Shown in pieces: positions 23,376 through 30,230 of a DNA stretch of 32,722 nt (positions are counted from its first letter, which is position 1; every line of letters begins with the position of its first letter). This DNA comes from a bacterium BMS3Bbin03 (GTDB taxonomy: Bacteria > Zhuqueibacterota > JdFR-76 > BMS3Abin05): the NCBI GenBank assembly GCA_002898015.1, contig BDTM01000031.1, forward strand, positions 1 through 32,722, read 5' to 3'. The notes under the pieces were generated by a model. The model ran no database searches, was not told where the DNA came from, and saw nothing but the letters and a program-made list of their open reading frames with translations. Both the position numbers and the translations under genes were made by a program.

Positions 23376-25007
23376 TCAGAATCGTCCTTCCCACCAGATC
23401 CCGACTTTGCCTTCCCGGCCGGTTTCATCTGCGCCTGCCACATTATCCACATTTTTCTTTGAATAGGCGGAAAGATTTCCGACAAGCTGAAAATTTGTGC
23501 GGAAAAAATAGCGAAAATTTAGCGTGAGCCTGCTTGTTGTCTCCACGATTCCCGTGGGAAACTTTTCGTGGTAGCCCTGGGCAAGTGTACGCGACATCCA
23601 CGGCTGATCCCAAGGCTTTGAGAGTCTTCCTTCTCCCCGCCGGATGTGATGCCATTGTAAATCCACAACAAAATTTTTGTCCGACCAGTAAGAGGCCTGC
23701 AGCATCAGATGATCGAGATCGCTGCCCAGATAATAGCCCAGCGGTTTATGCCAATGTTCCCACCATTCCCAGGGATGCGCTGTTTTATAGGTGCGGTTCT
23801 TAATTTTCACATATTCAGCGCCTAAAAAGAGGCCATTCAGCCCAAAGGGATCGGCTTTTTGAATCCCTGTCAGCCAGCCATTTTCTCCGGGTTCCAGGTC
23901 ACCGGGCCCGGTTTTTTCCAACTGAATATCATCGATCAGCAGTGTACCATAGAGTTTTACCTTTCGTCCCGGATAAATGGAAATATCCACACTGCCCATC
24001 GTGTTGCCGCTGCCGGATTTGTTGAGCTGCTCGCCGTGATAAAACACCATCGGATTCAGATACGCGAAATTCAGATATTCATCCGGGCCGCCGTAAAGAA
24101 CCCCCTCCGAAATGCCGAAATAAATCCTGTTTTTAAAGCGCATATCCAGACGATGGGCCGAAAGAAATCGATGAGCAACCCCCGTCTGGAATTGCCGGCG
24201 AAAACTATCGGGTAAAGCAAAATTTTCCAATTGCGCCGTCACAAAGGTGTATTGAAGCCATCGATTGCGGTAGCGGAAGGAAAACTGATCCATGGGTCGG
24301 GCCGCATCGGAAAAGTAAAGCTGCCCGGTCACCCCGGGGCCCCATTTCAGAAAATCACGCCCGAACATAACCCACAGGGAACGCCGGTCATTGCCATTCT
24401 GACGGGAATTCGGGAAAATGGGCAAGAATGCACGAATGTACGCCTGTTCGGTATAGCCGGTAATTCCCCGCCAGCGTTTGCCGGTGTACGTGGGATCATC
24501 GCCCAGATACTGATCAAAATTAATAGTATTGAAAGCTGTAATATCGGGAATAGGCGAATAGTCAATCTGCGAGCGGTAGATCCCCCTGAATTTAGAGAAA
24601 TTCTTTCGATGGACGAAGTCCTGCTCCACAATGGCACCTATCCGCAGACGTTCTCCGGGTGCCAGCCATTCTGAAGGAGCGGTCTCCCCTTTCTTCTCAA
24701 TCTGCGCAATTTCCGGACCAAGATAAATTTCAAGGCGGTTGACGATTGCGGATGAAGTCGGATCGAGTGAAAGACGTTCCTGTTTCACGCGTGTTTTTAG
24801 CTGAATCAGTGTCCGGGCAACCTCCCCTTTTGTGAAGGGCTGATTCGACAGAAACAAACCCGTTAAATAGCCATGAAGTCGGAGTTGACTAAGGTCTGCA
24901 TACGCCCAATGGTAGGTTGGAATGGTTTCATTCTGCGAGGGCCATACGGCAGACGGCATCACAAGCAAAAAGAGCAAAAAATAGGTGTATTTTAATTTAA
25001 TGGACAC
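23376..25007 (-). CDS. Wzi-like capsule-assembly outer-membrane beta-barrel protein
   Basis: About 540 residues. A signal peptide (hydrophobic core YFLLFLLVMPSAVWPSQ) precedes a short helical region typical of Wzi-family proteins (LSQLRLHGYLTGLFL...PFTKGEVARTLIQL). A long beta-rich barrel follows, with alternating aromatic strands such as GRDFLKWGPGVTGQLYF and QLVGNLSAYSK, and the last residue is Phe (WWEGRF), the usual barrel signal. Wzi proteins help anchor surface polysaccharide. The open frame extends upstream to a TTG at 25067, but that part is translated repeat DNA; I prefer the GTG at 25007, which puts the signal peptide at the N-terminus. No ribosome-binding site decides it. Confidence 0.78.
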   Translation of the reverse strand: MSIKLKYTYFLLFLLVMPSAVWPSQNETIPTYHWAYADLSQLRLHGYLTGLFLSNQPFTKGEVARTLIQLKTRVKQERLSLDPTSSAIVNRLEIYLGPEIAQIEKKGETAPSEWLAPGERLRIGAIVEQDFVHRKNFSKFRGIYRSQIDYSPIPDITAFNTINFDQYLGDDPTYTGKRWRGITGYTEQAYIRAFLPIFPNSRQNGNDRRSLWVMFGRDFLKWGPGVTGQLYFSDAARPMDQFSFRYRNRWLQYTFVTAQLENFALPDSFRRQFQTGVAHRFLSAHRLDMRFKNRIYFGISEGVLYGGPDEYLNFAYLNPMVFYHGEQLNKSGSGNTMGSVDISIYPGRKVKLYGTLLIDDIQLEKTGPGDLEPGENGWLTGIQKADPFGLNGLFLGAEYVKIKNRTYKTAHPWEWWEHWHKPLGYYLGSDLDHLMLQASYWSDKNFVVDLQWHHIRRGEGRLSKPWDQPWMSRTLAQGYHEKFPTGIVETTSRLTLNFRYFFRTNFQLVGNLSAYSKKNVDNVAGADETGREGKVGIWWEGRF

Positions 25008-25036
25008 AATTGGGTATGTTTCTGTATTTGTTGTGT

Positions 25037-25260
25037 GTTTCGTGAATATTCGTGGGAGAAAAAACAACCGCCCACCAATTGACGGGAGAAAAACAACCTC
25101 CCACTAATTGACACGAATTAACTCGAATGTTTTATTTTCTTTTGTGTTTATTCGTGAAAATTCGTGGGAGAAAAACAAACCGCCCACTAATTGGCACAAA
25201 TTAACTCGAATTCTTTATTCCGTTTCGTGAAAATTCGTGGGAAAATTTTTAACCACTGAG
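25037..25260. repeat. ATTCGTGGGAG-family tandem repeat upstream of the Wzi-like gene
   Basis: Successive arms: right 25037-25060, a shortened left/right piece (25070-25090), left about 25099-25131 (CCCACTAATTGACACGAATT), right 25142-25171, left 25182-25215, right 25224-25245, then AACCACTGAG. The right end lies in the gap before the DUF2283 gene. Confidence 0.8.
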
Positions 25261-25416
25261 ACAATGACCGGTATTTTTTAGCCTTCGGACGGAAGCCGTT
25301 AGCGCTTCGCCCGCTTTAATCTGAATGTTCATTTAAAATCAAAGAGAAATAGACATCCCCCTTCAAAGTGAGGCAGGTAAATTGGCAATTGGTAACAAGA
25401 AAACAAGCCGAAAAAC

Positions 25417-25620
25417 TTATATTGCAATTGCTTCTTTTGCAGTATTCTTTTTGACTCGTTTCGAAAAAGATATTATCTCCAATCCAATGAGATTTTTCTC
25501 TTCATCATAATCCATAACAATACCGGATTCTTCAATATACTCACTATCAGCAATTTCATTTTCCGAGAATTTTATCTCAAGAATATCTCCATCTTGATCA
25601 TATTCAAATTTTATCACCAT
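25417..25620 (-). CDS. DUF2283 domain protein
   Basis: A 67-residue protein with the DUF2283 pattern: FEYDQDGDILEIKFSENEI near the N-terminus and the central SGIVMDYDEEKNLIGLEIIS. The family is small, acidic and often found beside toxin-antitoxin genes; its function is unknown. GGAG lies 6 bases before the ATG. It stands alone between two ATTCGTGGGAG repeat blocks (25037-25260 and 25775-25881). Confidence 0.85.
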   Translation of the reverse strand: MVIKFEYDQDGDILEIKFSENEIADSEYIEESGIVMDYDEEKNLIGLEIISFSKRVKKNTAKEAIAI

Positions 25621-25774
25621 TAAATCTCCATTTCAATCGTCTGTCATAAAAAACACTTATTATGAGATAATTTTCATTTTTTTCTTGTCGAGCAATTACT
25701 CGCAAATATTTTCTATCTTTTTGACGGATAAAATGAAGCAAAAGAAAACCCTAACTCATTAATACATCTTTGTG

Positions 25775-25881
25775 TACATTCGTGAAAATTCGTGGGGAAA
25801 AAACAACCGCCCACTAATTGACACCAATTAACTCAAATTCTTTATTCCGTTTCGTGAATATTCGTGAAAATTCGTGGGAGA
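25775..25881. repeat. ATTCGTGGGAG-family repeat overlapping a hicA gene
   Basis: Right arm about 25775-25797, left arm 25808-25842 (CCCACTAATTGACACCAATT), right arm 25849-25881 (CGTGAATATTCGTGAAAATT then CGTGGGAG). The inner part is read as the aberrant C-terminus of the hicA frame on the minus strand. Confidence 0.8.
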
Positions 25882-26103
25882 TTTTTTTACCTTTATCCTT
25901 TTTCCTTTATCCTTGTCTTTCAAAATATGGGACAACGTGGAACGTTTAATAGGTTTATGTGCCGGCACGATTATTTTAAGAGTTTCATTTTCTATATGCT
26001 TTTGCAATCGGATATGTGAGCCTCGTTGGCGAACTATTACCCAACCATCTCGTTGTAATGCCTTGATTACCTTACCATAATTCAGACTTGGGATTTTGCT
26101 TAT
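25828..26103 (-). pseudogene. hicA toxin gene with lost start codon and repeat-derived C-terminus
   Basis: The frame reads ISKIPSLNYGKVIKALQRDG, then WVIVRQRGSHIRLQKH (catalytic His30) and VPAHKPIKRSTLSHILK, a clear HicA. The first codon is ATA at 26101-26103, where relatives start MSKIPSL. One G-to-A change would have turned ATG into ATA and the overlapping hicB stop TGA into TAA. After residue 62 the normal last helix is replaced by KDKDKGKRIKVKK and then translated repeat (SPTNFHEYSR). No other ATG, GTG or TTG precedes the conserved part in frame. Probably inactive, unless ATA initiates. Confidence 0.72.
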
Positions 26104-26303
26104 ATCGCTAATTCTAGCTCCTCAGCATTAGAAACAGCTAAAACATCATCTTCCACAGGTTCTAAATAAAGATCAATCGCCTCCCTAATATTTTTTATAG
26201 CTTCCTCTTTTGTTTCCCCCTCAGATATGCAACCAGGCAATGCAGGAACAATTGCGGTATATCCTCCTTCATCGCTCGGTTCAAGATATATTTTAATCTT
26301 CAT
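26100..26303 (-). CDS. HicB family antitoxin
   Basis: A 67-residue HicB fold: MKIKIYLEPSDEGGYTAIVP, then ALPGCISEGETKEEAIKNIR and EAIDLYLEP. HicB antitoxins bind HicA and often repress their own operon. It lacks an obvious C-terminal DNA-binding domain. GGAGGT lies about 7 bases before the ATG, so translation should be good. Its stop overlaps the ruined start of the downstream hicA, so it may survive as an orphan antitoxin. Confidence 0.88.
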   Translation of the reverse strand: MKIKIYLEPSDEGGYTAIVPALPGCISEGETKEEAIKNIREAIDLYLEPVEDDVLAVSNAEELELAI

Positions 26304-26340
26304 ATTGATACCTCCGTTATGGTTTTATATCGCTAACAAT

Positions 26341-26565
26341 TTATTCAGAAGCAATTTGATATATTGCCGGTTTATATTTTGGACTGGGGATTTCCTTATG
26401 ATTTTTTTGAGCAGATTCAATCCAGGCAGCTTTTGCTTTTAAGACTTCACGTAGGGTTTCATTGGGGGTTTGCCCAAATGCTGAACAATATTTTAAATCA
26501 GGAATATCTGCTATATAACCGTTGTCTTCCTCACTAAAAAATATATTAATATGGTAATCTTTCAT
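26341..26565 (-). CDS. HicB-like antitoxin (second hic module)
   Basis: A 74-residue protein beginning MKDYHINIFFSEEDNGYIAD, then IPDLKYCSAFGQTPNETLRE and VLKAKAAWIESAQ, the usual partial RNase H-like HicB fold. It overlaps the upstream HicA-like gene by 4 bases (ATGA), so order here is hicA then hicB, opposite to the neighbouring module. Confidence 0.85.
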   Translation of the reverse strand: MKDYHINIFFSEEDNGYIADIPDLKYCSAFGQTPNETLREVLKAKAAWIESAQKNHKEIPSPKYKPAIYQIASE

Positions 26566-26753
26566 ACCTGGGACTCCAACTGCAGGTTATATTTTTCAAC
26601 GATTGCTAAAAATTGGCGTATCTGATATCTTTTCATATTTCCTTTTACATTTTGTATATTGATAAGTTCCGGTACATCATCGTGAACGAAAATATGATGA
26701 CTTCCATGAACCCTATCTAATTTAAATCCAAACGCAAGAATTAAGGTTTTCAT
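26562..26753 (-). CDS. HicA-like toxin, probably N-terminally shortened
   Basis: A 63-residue frame with the core FGFKLDRVHGSHHIFVHDDV and PELINIQNVKGNMKRYQIRQ, the HicA subgroup with a SHHIF catalytic His and a PYQVRQFL-like tail. The ATG at 26753 has no ribosome-binding site. The same frame continues upstream as GKENVKFSE to a TAA with no start codon, and that stretch resembles the N-terminus of longer relatives from memory. The gene may thus be a truncated relic, or start at this ATG with a short first helix. Confidence 0.68.
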   Translation of the reverse strand: MKTLILAFGFKLDRVHGSHHIFVHDDVPELINIQNVKGNMKRYQIRQFLAIVEKYNLQLESQV

Positions 26754-27118
26754 CTCAGAGAATTTTACATTCTCTTTGCCTTAAATGACCTTCTTTAGAA
26801 GCCTTTTTTTATTTGACATTGATTAGACCAATTATCTGTCTTATATATTCAAAACAGGTAAAGTTGAATTATATTGAAAAGAACCGAATCATTTCTTTCG
26901 TGAAAATTCGTGGGAGAAAAACGACCGCCCACCAATTGACGGCAGAAAAACAAACCGCCCACTAATTGGCACAAATTAACTCGAATGTTTTATTTTCTTT
27001 TGTGTTTATTCGTGAAAATTCGTGGGAGATAAAGAATTGCCCACTAATTGACACAAATTAACTCTAATTCTTTATTCCGTTTCGTGAAAATTCGTGGGAG
27101 AAAAACAAAGGAATTCTT
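26754..27118. other. Intergenic region with repeats
   Basis: About 140 bases of AT-rich DNA with no feature recognised, then the ATTCGTGGGAG repeat block at 26896-27106. Confidence 0.6.
26896..27106. repeat. ATTCGTGGGAG-family tandem repeat after gmhA
   Basis: Right arm 26897-26916, shortened piece to about 26947, left arm about 26957-26990, right arm 27001-27029, left arm 27039-27072, right arm 27080-27100. Internal order and variants closely match 25037-25260. The block ends 18 bases before the gmhA stop (27119). Confidence 0.8.
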
Positions 27119-27742
27119 TTAATCGATAAACTGTTCAATTTTGGAGGTTAGCATTTTTAGTTTTCCGTTCATGTTCGCAATGCGATCTCTCAAATTGTAA
27201 ATAATATAATGAAAGATTACGACGTGCACACTTTCTACAATACCCATATCATCCATGGGCACGTGAATATTATAATGCACCATTCCTCCTAACCGGCCCC
27301 CGTCATAGCCTGTAACACCGACAGTTTTTAATCCCGTTGTTGTTGCAAAATCAATGGCTCGCAATACATTTTCACTGTTACCCGATCCGCTGATGCCGAT
27401 TGCAACATCGCCCGGATCGGCGAAATTCTTGAGCTGCTGCTCAAAAATAGTCTCATAACCATGGTCATTCGCCCAGGCCAAAATATAGGGGATATTATCG
27501 GTAAGACTCATGACACGGAAGCGGTGGTCTAAGTCAGAACCATTCATTGTACCTTTTCCAAGATCCTCACAAAAATGAGAGGCGGTGGCGCCGCTGCCGC
27601 CATTCCCAAATACATAAACAGATTTTTTATGAACAAAGGCATGCTCCAACAAGTCAACCACGCGATGGACTTCATCAAAATCAATTGCCATTGATGCTCG
27701 ATGCATTTTCTCCATAAATTCCTGAGGGGTAATTATTTCCAT
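27119..27742 (-). CDS. gmhA: SIS-domain sedoheptulose-7-phosphate isomerase (GmhA-like)
   Basis: Converts sedoheptulose 7-phosphate to D-glycero-D-manno-heptose 7-phosphate, the first step of bacterial heptose synthesis. The 207-residue single SIS domain has the phosphate loop VFGNGGSGATASHFCEDLGK, the second SIS motif ISGSGNSENVLRAI, and a C-terminal ESVHVVIFHYI helix carrying the family His residues. AGGAGG lies 6 bases before the ATG, inside the end of hddA, and the genes overlap by 10 bases. Last gene of the glycan operon. DiaA-type SIS proteins are related but do not sit with hddA/hddC. Confidence 0.9.
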   Translation of the reverse strand: MEIITPQEFMEKMHRASMAIDFDEVHRVVDLLEHAFVHKKSVYVFGNGGSGATASHFCEDLGKGTMNGSDLDHRFRVMSLTDNIPYILAWANDHGYETIFEQQLKNFADPGDVAIGISGSGNSENVLRAIDFATTTGLKTVGVTGYDGGRLGGMVHYNIHVPMDDMGIVESVHVVIFHYIIYNLRDRIANMNGKLKMLTSKIEQFID

Positions 27743-28725
27743 GCATACCTCCTGTAATTAAAAATGACTTTACTGCCATCCTGCTCTAAAAGAAATGGAA
27801 ATTCTCGGTAGTTTTTTAAGACTTCTCTTACTTGATTCTGCTTTTCTCGCGGGCAATACAAAAGTAAAAATCCTCCACCGCCGGCACCGCTTATTTTTCC
27901 ACCAAGGGCACCCGCCTCAAGTGCCTTCCGATACATAGATTCAATTTCAGGAAGCGTGATTCCATTTGCCAGTTGTTTTTTACATTCCCATGTTTTTCGC
28001 AGCACCTCGCCCATTCTGTCAAATTGATTGGTCAGCAAATATTCCCGGATTTCAGCCGCTTGATATTTAATAGTTTTCAAAAAATCTATCTTGTCTGCGG
28101 TATTTTCTTTCTGACTTTTTAAGATTTTGTCGGCGCTTCGGGTAATTCCCGTATAAAAGAGCATTAGATTTGAACCCATCTTTCGGTAGTTTTCATTATA
28201 AACCGGTAATTTTTCAACATCGACATGTCCATTTTTCTGGAATTTGAAAAAACGAAGCCCGCCATACGCCGCAATGTATTGATCCTGTTTGCCTATGGGT
28301 TTTCCCAGAATATCGATCTCTATTTGGCAAGCTTGTTGTGCCAGCAGTTCGGCCGGCTGTTGAATTCCTTTAAAGGCATAGAAGGCATTCAGTAATCCTA
28401 CTGTGACACTGCTGGAGGAACCCAATCCAGAACCACCATCAGACGGAATATCGGCGAGGGTCGTGATTTCAATGCCATCGGCAATCCCGGTCATTTTCAT
28501 CGCTTCCCGAACCAGCTCGTGTTGGATTTCATCAACAGAATCAACAATTTCTTTTTCTGAATAGTTAACATATATTTTATCATCAAACCTCTCTTTCACA
28601 ATCACATAGACATATTTATCAATGGCCGAACTGACAACCCAGCCTTCTTCCTCTTTCCAGAAGTCTTTTAAATCCGTGCCGCCTCCGGCAAAGCTAATCC
28701 GCAACGGTGTTTGCACAATAATCAT
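27733..28725 (-). CDS. hddA: D-glycero-D-manno-heptose 7-phosphate kinase (GHMP family)
   Basis: Phosphorylates heptose 7-phosphate at C1, giving the 1,7-bisphosphate on the route to GDP-heptose. The 330-residue GHMP kinase opens with MIIVQTPLRISFAGGGTDLK. The ATP-binding motif is PSDGGSGLGSSSSVTVGLL (from 94), and the third GHMP motif is GGKISGAGGGGFLLLYCP near the C-terminus. GGGG lies about 9 bases before the ATG. It sits between hddC (15-base gap) and gmhA (10-base overlap), which fixes the heptose assignment over other GHMP kinases such as fucose kinase. Confidence 0.9.
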   Translation of the reverse strand: MIIVQTPLRISFAGGGTDLKDFWKEEEGWVVSSAIDKYVYVIVKERFDDKIYVNYSEKEIVDSVDEIQHELVREAMKMTGIADGIEITTLADIPSDGGSGLGSSSSVTVGLLNAFYAFKGIQQPAELLAQQACQIEIDILGKPIGKQDQYIAAYGGLRFFKFQKNGHVDVEKLPVYNENYRKMGSNLMLFYTGITRSADKILKSQKENTADKIDFLKTIKYQAAEIREYLLTNQFDRMGEVLRKTWECKKQLANGITLPEIESMYRKALEAGALGGKISGAGGGGFLLLYCPREKQNQVREVLKNYREFPFLLEQDGSKVIFNYRRYAWK

Positions 28726-28740
28726 TCGTTGTTCCCCTTT

Positions 28741-29439
28741 CTAAAAGATTAGGTTCTTTGCATCCGACTGAGCTTTTCTATAATTTTCCATATCGCCAAT
28801 ATCCAGAATGTAATCTTCTATAATAAAACCTTTCATTTTACCCACAAGTTTTGGAAATACATCATAACCGAAATCGGCCGGCGTTTTTTGCGGAAGGTAT
28901 TCATAGAGCTTCCGGCCGGCTACATAAATACCTGCATTAGCAAGATTGGTTTTGGGATTTTTTGATTTCTCCTGAAATTCTATGATTGTACATTCTTCAT
29001 TCAAGGTAGCAATACCACATTGCTCGGGCCGATTGGTTCGAAAAAGTCCCATTGTTAGAACCGGATTTGAGATTCTGTGAGAAGAAAGGATTTTATGGAG
29101 ATTCACTGTGCTCAGGTTATCCGCATAAATAATCAGAAAATTTTCATCATTCTTTACCCATGACCAATTTTTTGCCACCGTTCCGGCACTGCCAAAAAGC
29201 TCCTCTTCATAAACAGTTTCAATCTTTATTGGGTAGGAATGGCTATTTACAAATTCCATTATTTTCTCAGGGAGATAATGCAGGTTTATCAAGACTTCAT
29301 CAATTCCATATTTCTGAAAAAGAATAAACCAATATTCGAGCAATGGTTTTCTATTGATTGGAACCAGGCATTTCGGAACTGTATTTGTGAGCGGCCGCAG
29401 GCGCGTGCCCAACCCGGCAGATAGCAGAAAGGCCTTCAT
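28741..29439 (-). CDS. hddC: Heptose-1-phosphate nucleotidyltransferase (HddC-like)
   Basis: Likely transfers GMP to D-glycero-D-manno-heptose 1-phosphate, making GDP-heptose. The 232 residues start MKAFLLSAGLGTRLRPLTNT with the G-x-G-T-R-L-R-P-L-T nucleotide loop, followed by PKCLVPINRKPLLEYW, and IIYADNLSTVN holds the metal Asp. Length and neighbours (hddA, gmhA) favour HddC; alone it could be a mannose-1-phosphate guanylyl- or another sugar nucleotidyltransferase. The leader before the ATG is an ACCACAAAGTT repeat word with no clear ribosome-binding site. Confidence 0.82.
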   Translation of the reverse strand: MKAFLLSAGLGTRLRPLTNTVPKCLVPINRKPLLEYWFILFQKYGIDEVLINLHYLPEKIMEFVNSHSYPIKIETVYEEELFGSAGTVAKNWSWVKNDENFLIIYADNLSTVNLHKILSSHRISNPVLTMGLFRTNRPEQCGIATLNEECTIIEFQEKSKNPKTNLANAGIYVAGRKLYEYLPQKTPADFGYDVFPKLVGKMKGFIIEDYILDIGDMENYRKAQSDAKNLIF

Positions 29440-29561
29440 ATTTTATTAACCACAAAGTTTTTGGAATATGATTGAAATGTTGAATTTTGAATGCTGAATG
29501 CTAAATGACACAGAACAACAGAATCTATTTCATTACGAAATTTTTCAGCATTTAATATGCA
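29440..29561. repeat. Intergenic words related to the four-helix-unit inverted repeat
   Basis: GAATTTTGAATGCTGAATG followed by CTAAATGA (about 29481-29507) resembles the terminal inverted repeat at 29780-29812 in the same orientation. An ACCACAAAGTT word lies at about 29451-29461. Confidence 0.6.
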
Positions 29562-29774
29562 TCATTTCGTTAAATTACCGGACGATGTTTTTACAATTTT
29601 TGTCAAAATATTGATTATGTCATCTATTTCATGTAAGAGGGAGGCTATTTTCTCTTCCATTTTTAGGATAAACTGTGATTTTGAAAGCAAATTAAGCCAA
29701 TACTTTGTCTCGCGAGCCTCTTTTGAAGCAATGGACATTTTTGAAATAAAATCTTTCTTAGATTGAGCAGCATG
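29562..29774 (-). pseudogene. Truncated four-helix-bundle gene (C-terminal half only)
   Basis: The minus strand reads HAAQSKKDFISKMSIASKEA, then RETKYWLNLLSKSQFILKME and IDDIINILTKIVKTSSGNLTK, ending at a TGA (29562-29564). It matches residues about 56-120 of the intact gene next door, with most of KDFISKMSIASKEARETKYW identical. The N-terminal half is missing: the frame upstream of the His is the translated inverted repeat at 29780-29812. It appears to be an older copy cut by the neighbouring unit. Confidence 0.82.
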
Positions 29775-29779
29775 CTTGT

Positions 29780-29812
29780 AAATGATAAATTTTGAATTTT
29801 GAATGCTGAATT
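29780..29812 (+). repeat. 33-bp inverted repeat, left end of the four-helix-bundle unit
   Basis: Reverse complement of 30198-30230 with one mismatch in 33. It begins AAATGATAAATTTTGAATTT. It lies 9 bases past the stop of the four-helix gene. Confidence 0.88.
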
Positions 29813-29821
29813 GAGCCTAAA

Positions 29822-30193
29822 CTATTTTTCTTGCAGGCTAGAGGTTTTGACTATTTTACTCAGTATGTTTATAATATCATCAATATCGCTGTAAAGCGAG
29901 AGGATATGATCGTGACAATCCGGAATCAATTCTGACTTGTCCAGTAGAGATATCCAGTATTTCGTTTCCCGCGCTTCTTTTGAAGCAATAGACATCTTTG
30001 AAATGAAATCCTTTCTCGATTGTGCAGCCTGAGCTTCTTGTACATTGGCGCCGATTGATGTCCCTGATCTTAAAATTTGCTTCGAAATCACATACTCGTG
30101 ACCCTTCACCATCTCTTTGTAAAGCTCAATAATTTTTAGAGAAAATTCTAAACTTTTGCTTACTATTAAATTTTCTCTTTTATTATTTTTCAT
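29822..30193 (-). CDS. Four-helix-bundle protein (S23/TIGR02436 family)
   Basis: A 123-residue helical protein of the family that includes 23S rRNA intervening-sequence proteins and diversity-generating-retroelement Avd proteins. The diagnostic turn is LRSGTSIGANVQEA (41-54), followed by RKDFISKMSIASKEARETKY and a last helix IDDIINILSKI. Function outside rRNA introns is unknown, perhaps nucleic-acid binding. No reverse transcriptase or template repeat is nearby. The ATG has no ribosome-binding site and lies just inside the right inverted repeat. The gene splits the epimerase from hddC in an otherwise tight glycan operon. Confidence 0.88.
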   Translation of the reverse strand: MKNNKRENLIVSKSLEFSLKIIELYKEMVKGHEYVISKQILRSGTSIGANVQEAQAAQSRKDFISKMSIASKEARETKYWISLLDKSELIPDCHDHILSLYSDIDDIINILSKIVKTSSLQEK

Positions 30194-30197
30194 TTAA

Positions 30198-30230
30198 AAT
30201 TTAGCATTCAAAATTCAAAATTTATCATTT
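30198..30230 (-). repeat. 33-bp inverted repeat, right end of the four-helix-bundle unit
   Basis: Partner of 29780-29812, 32 of 33 matching. Its right edge abuts the stop codon of the epimerase gene at 30231. Confidence 0.88.

Noticed and set aside
23376..25067. Upstream TTG start for the Wzi-like protein
   Set aside because: The extra 20 residues are translated repeat and would place the signal peptide away from the N-terminus.
29562..30193. Diversity-generating retroelement accessory (Avd) locus
   Set aside because: The four-helix-bundle family includes Avd, but no reverse transcriptase, template repeat or variable repeat is visible.
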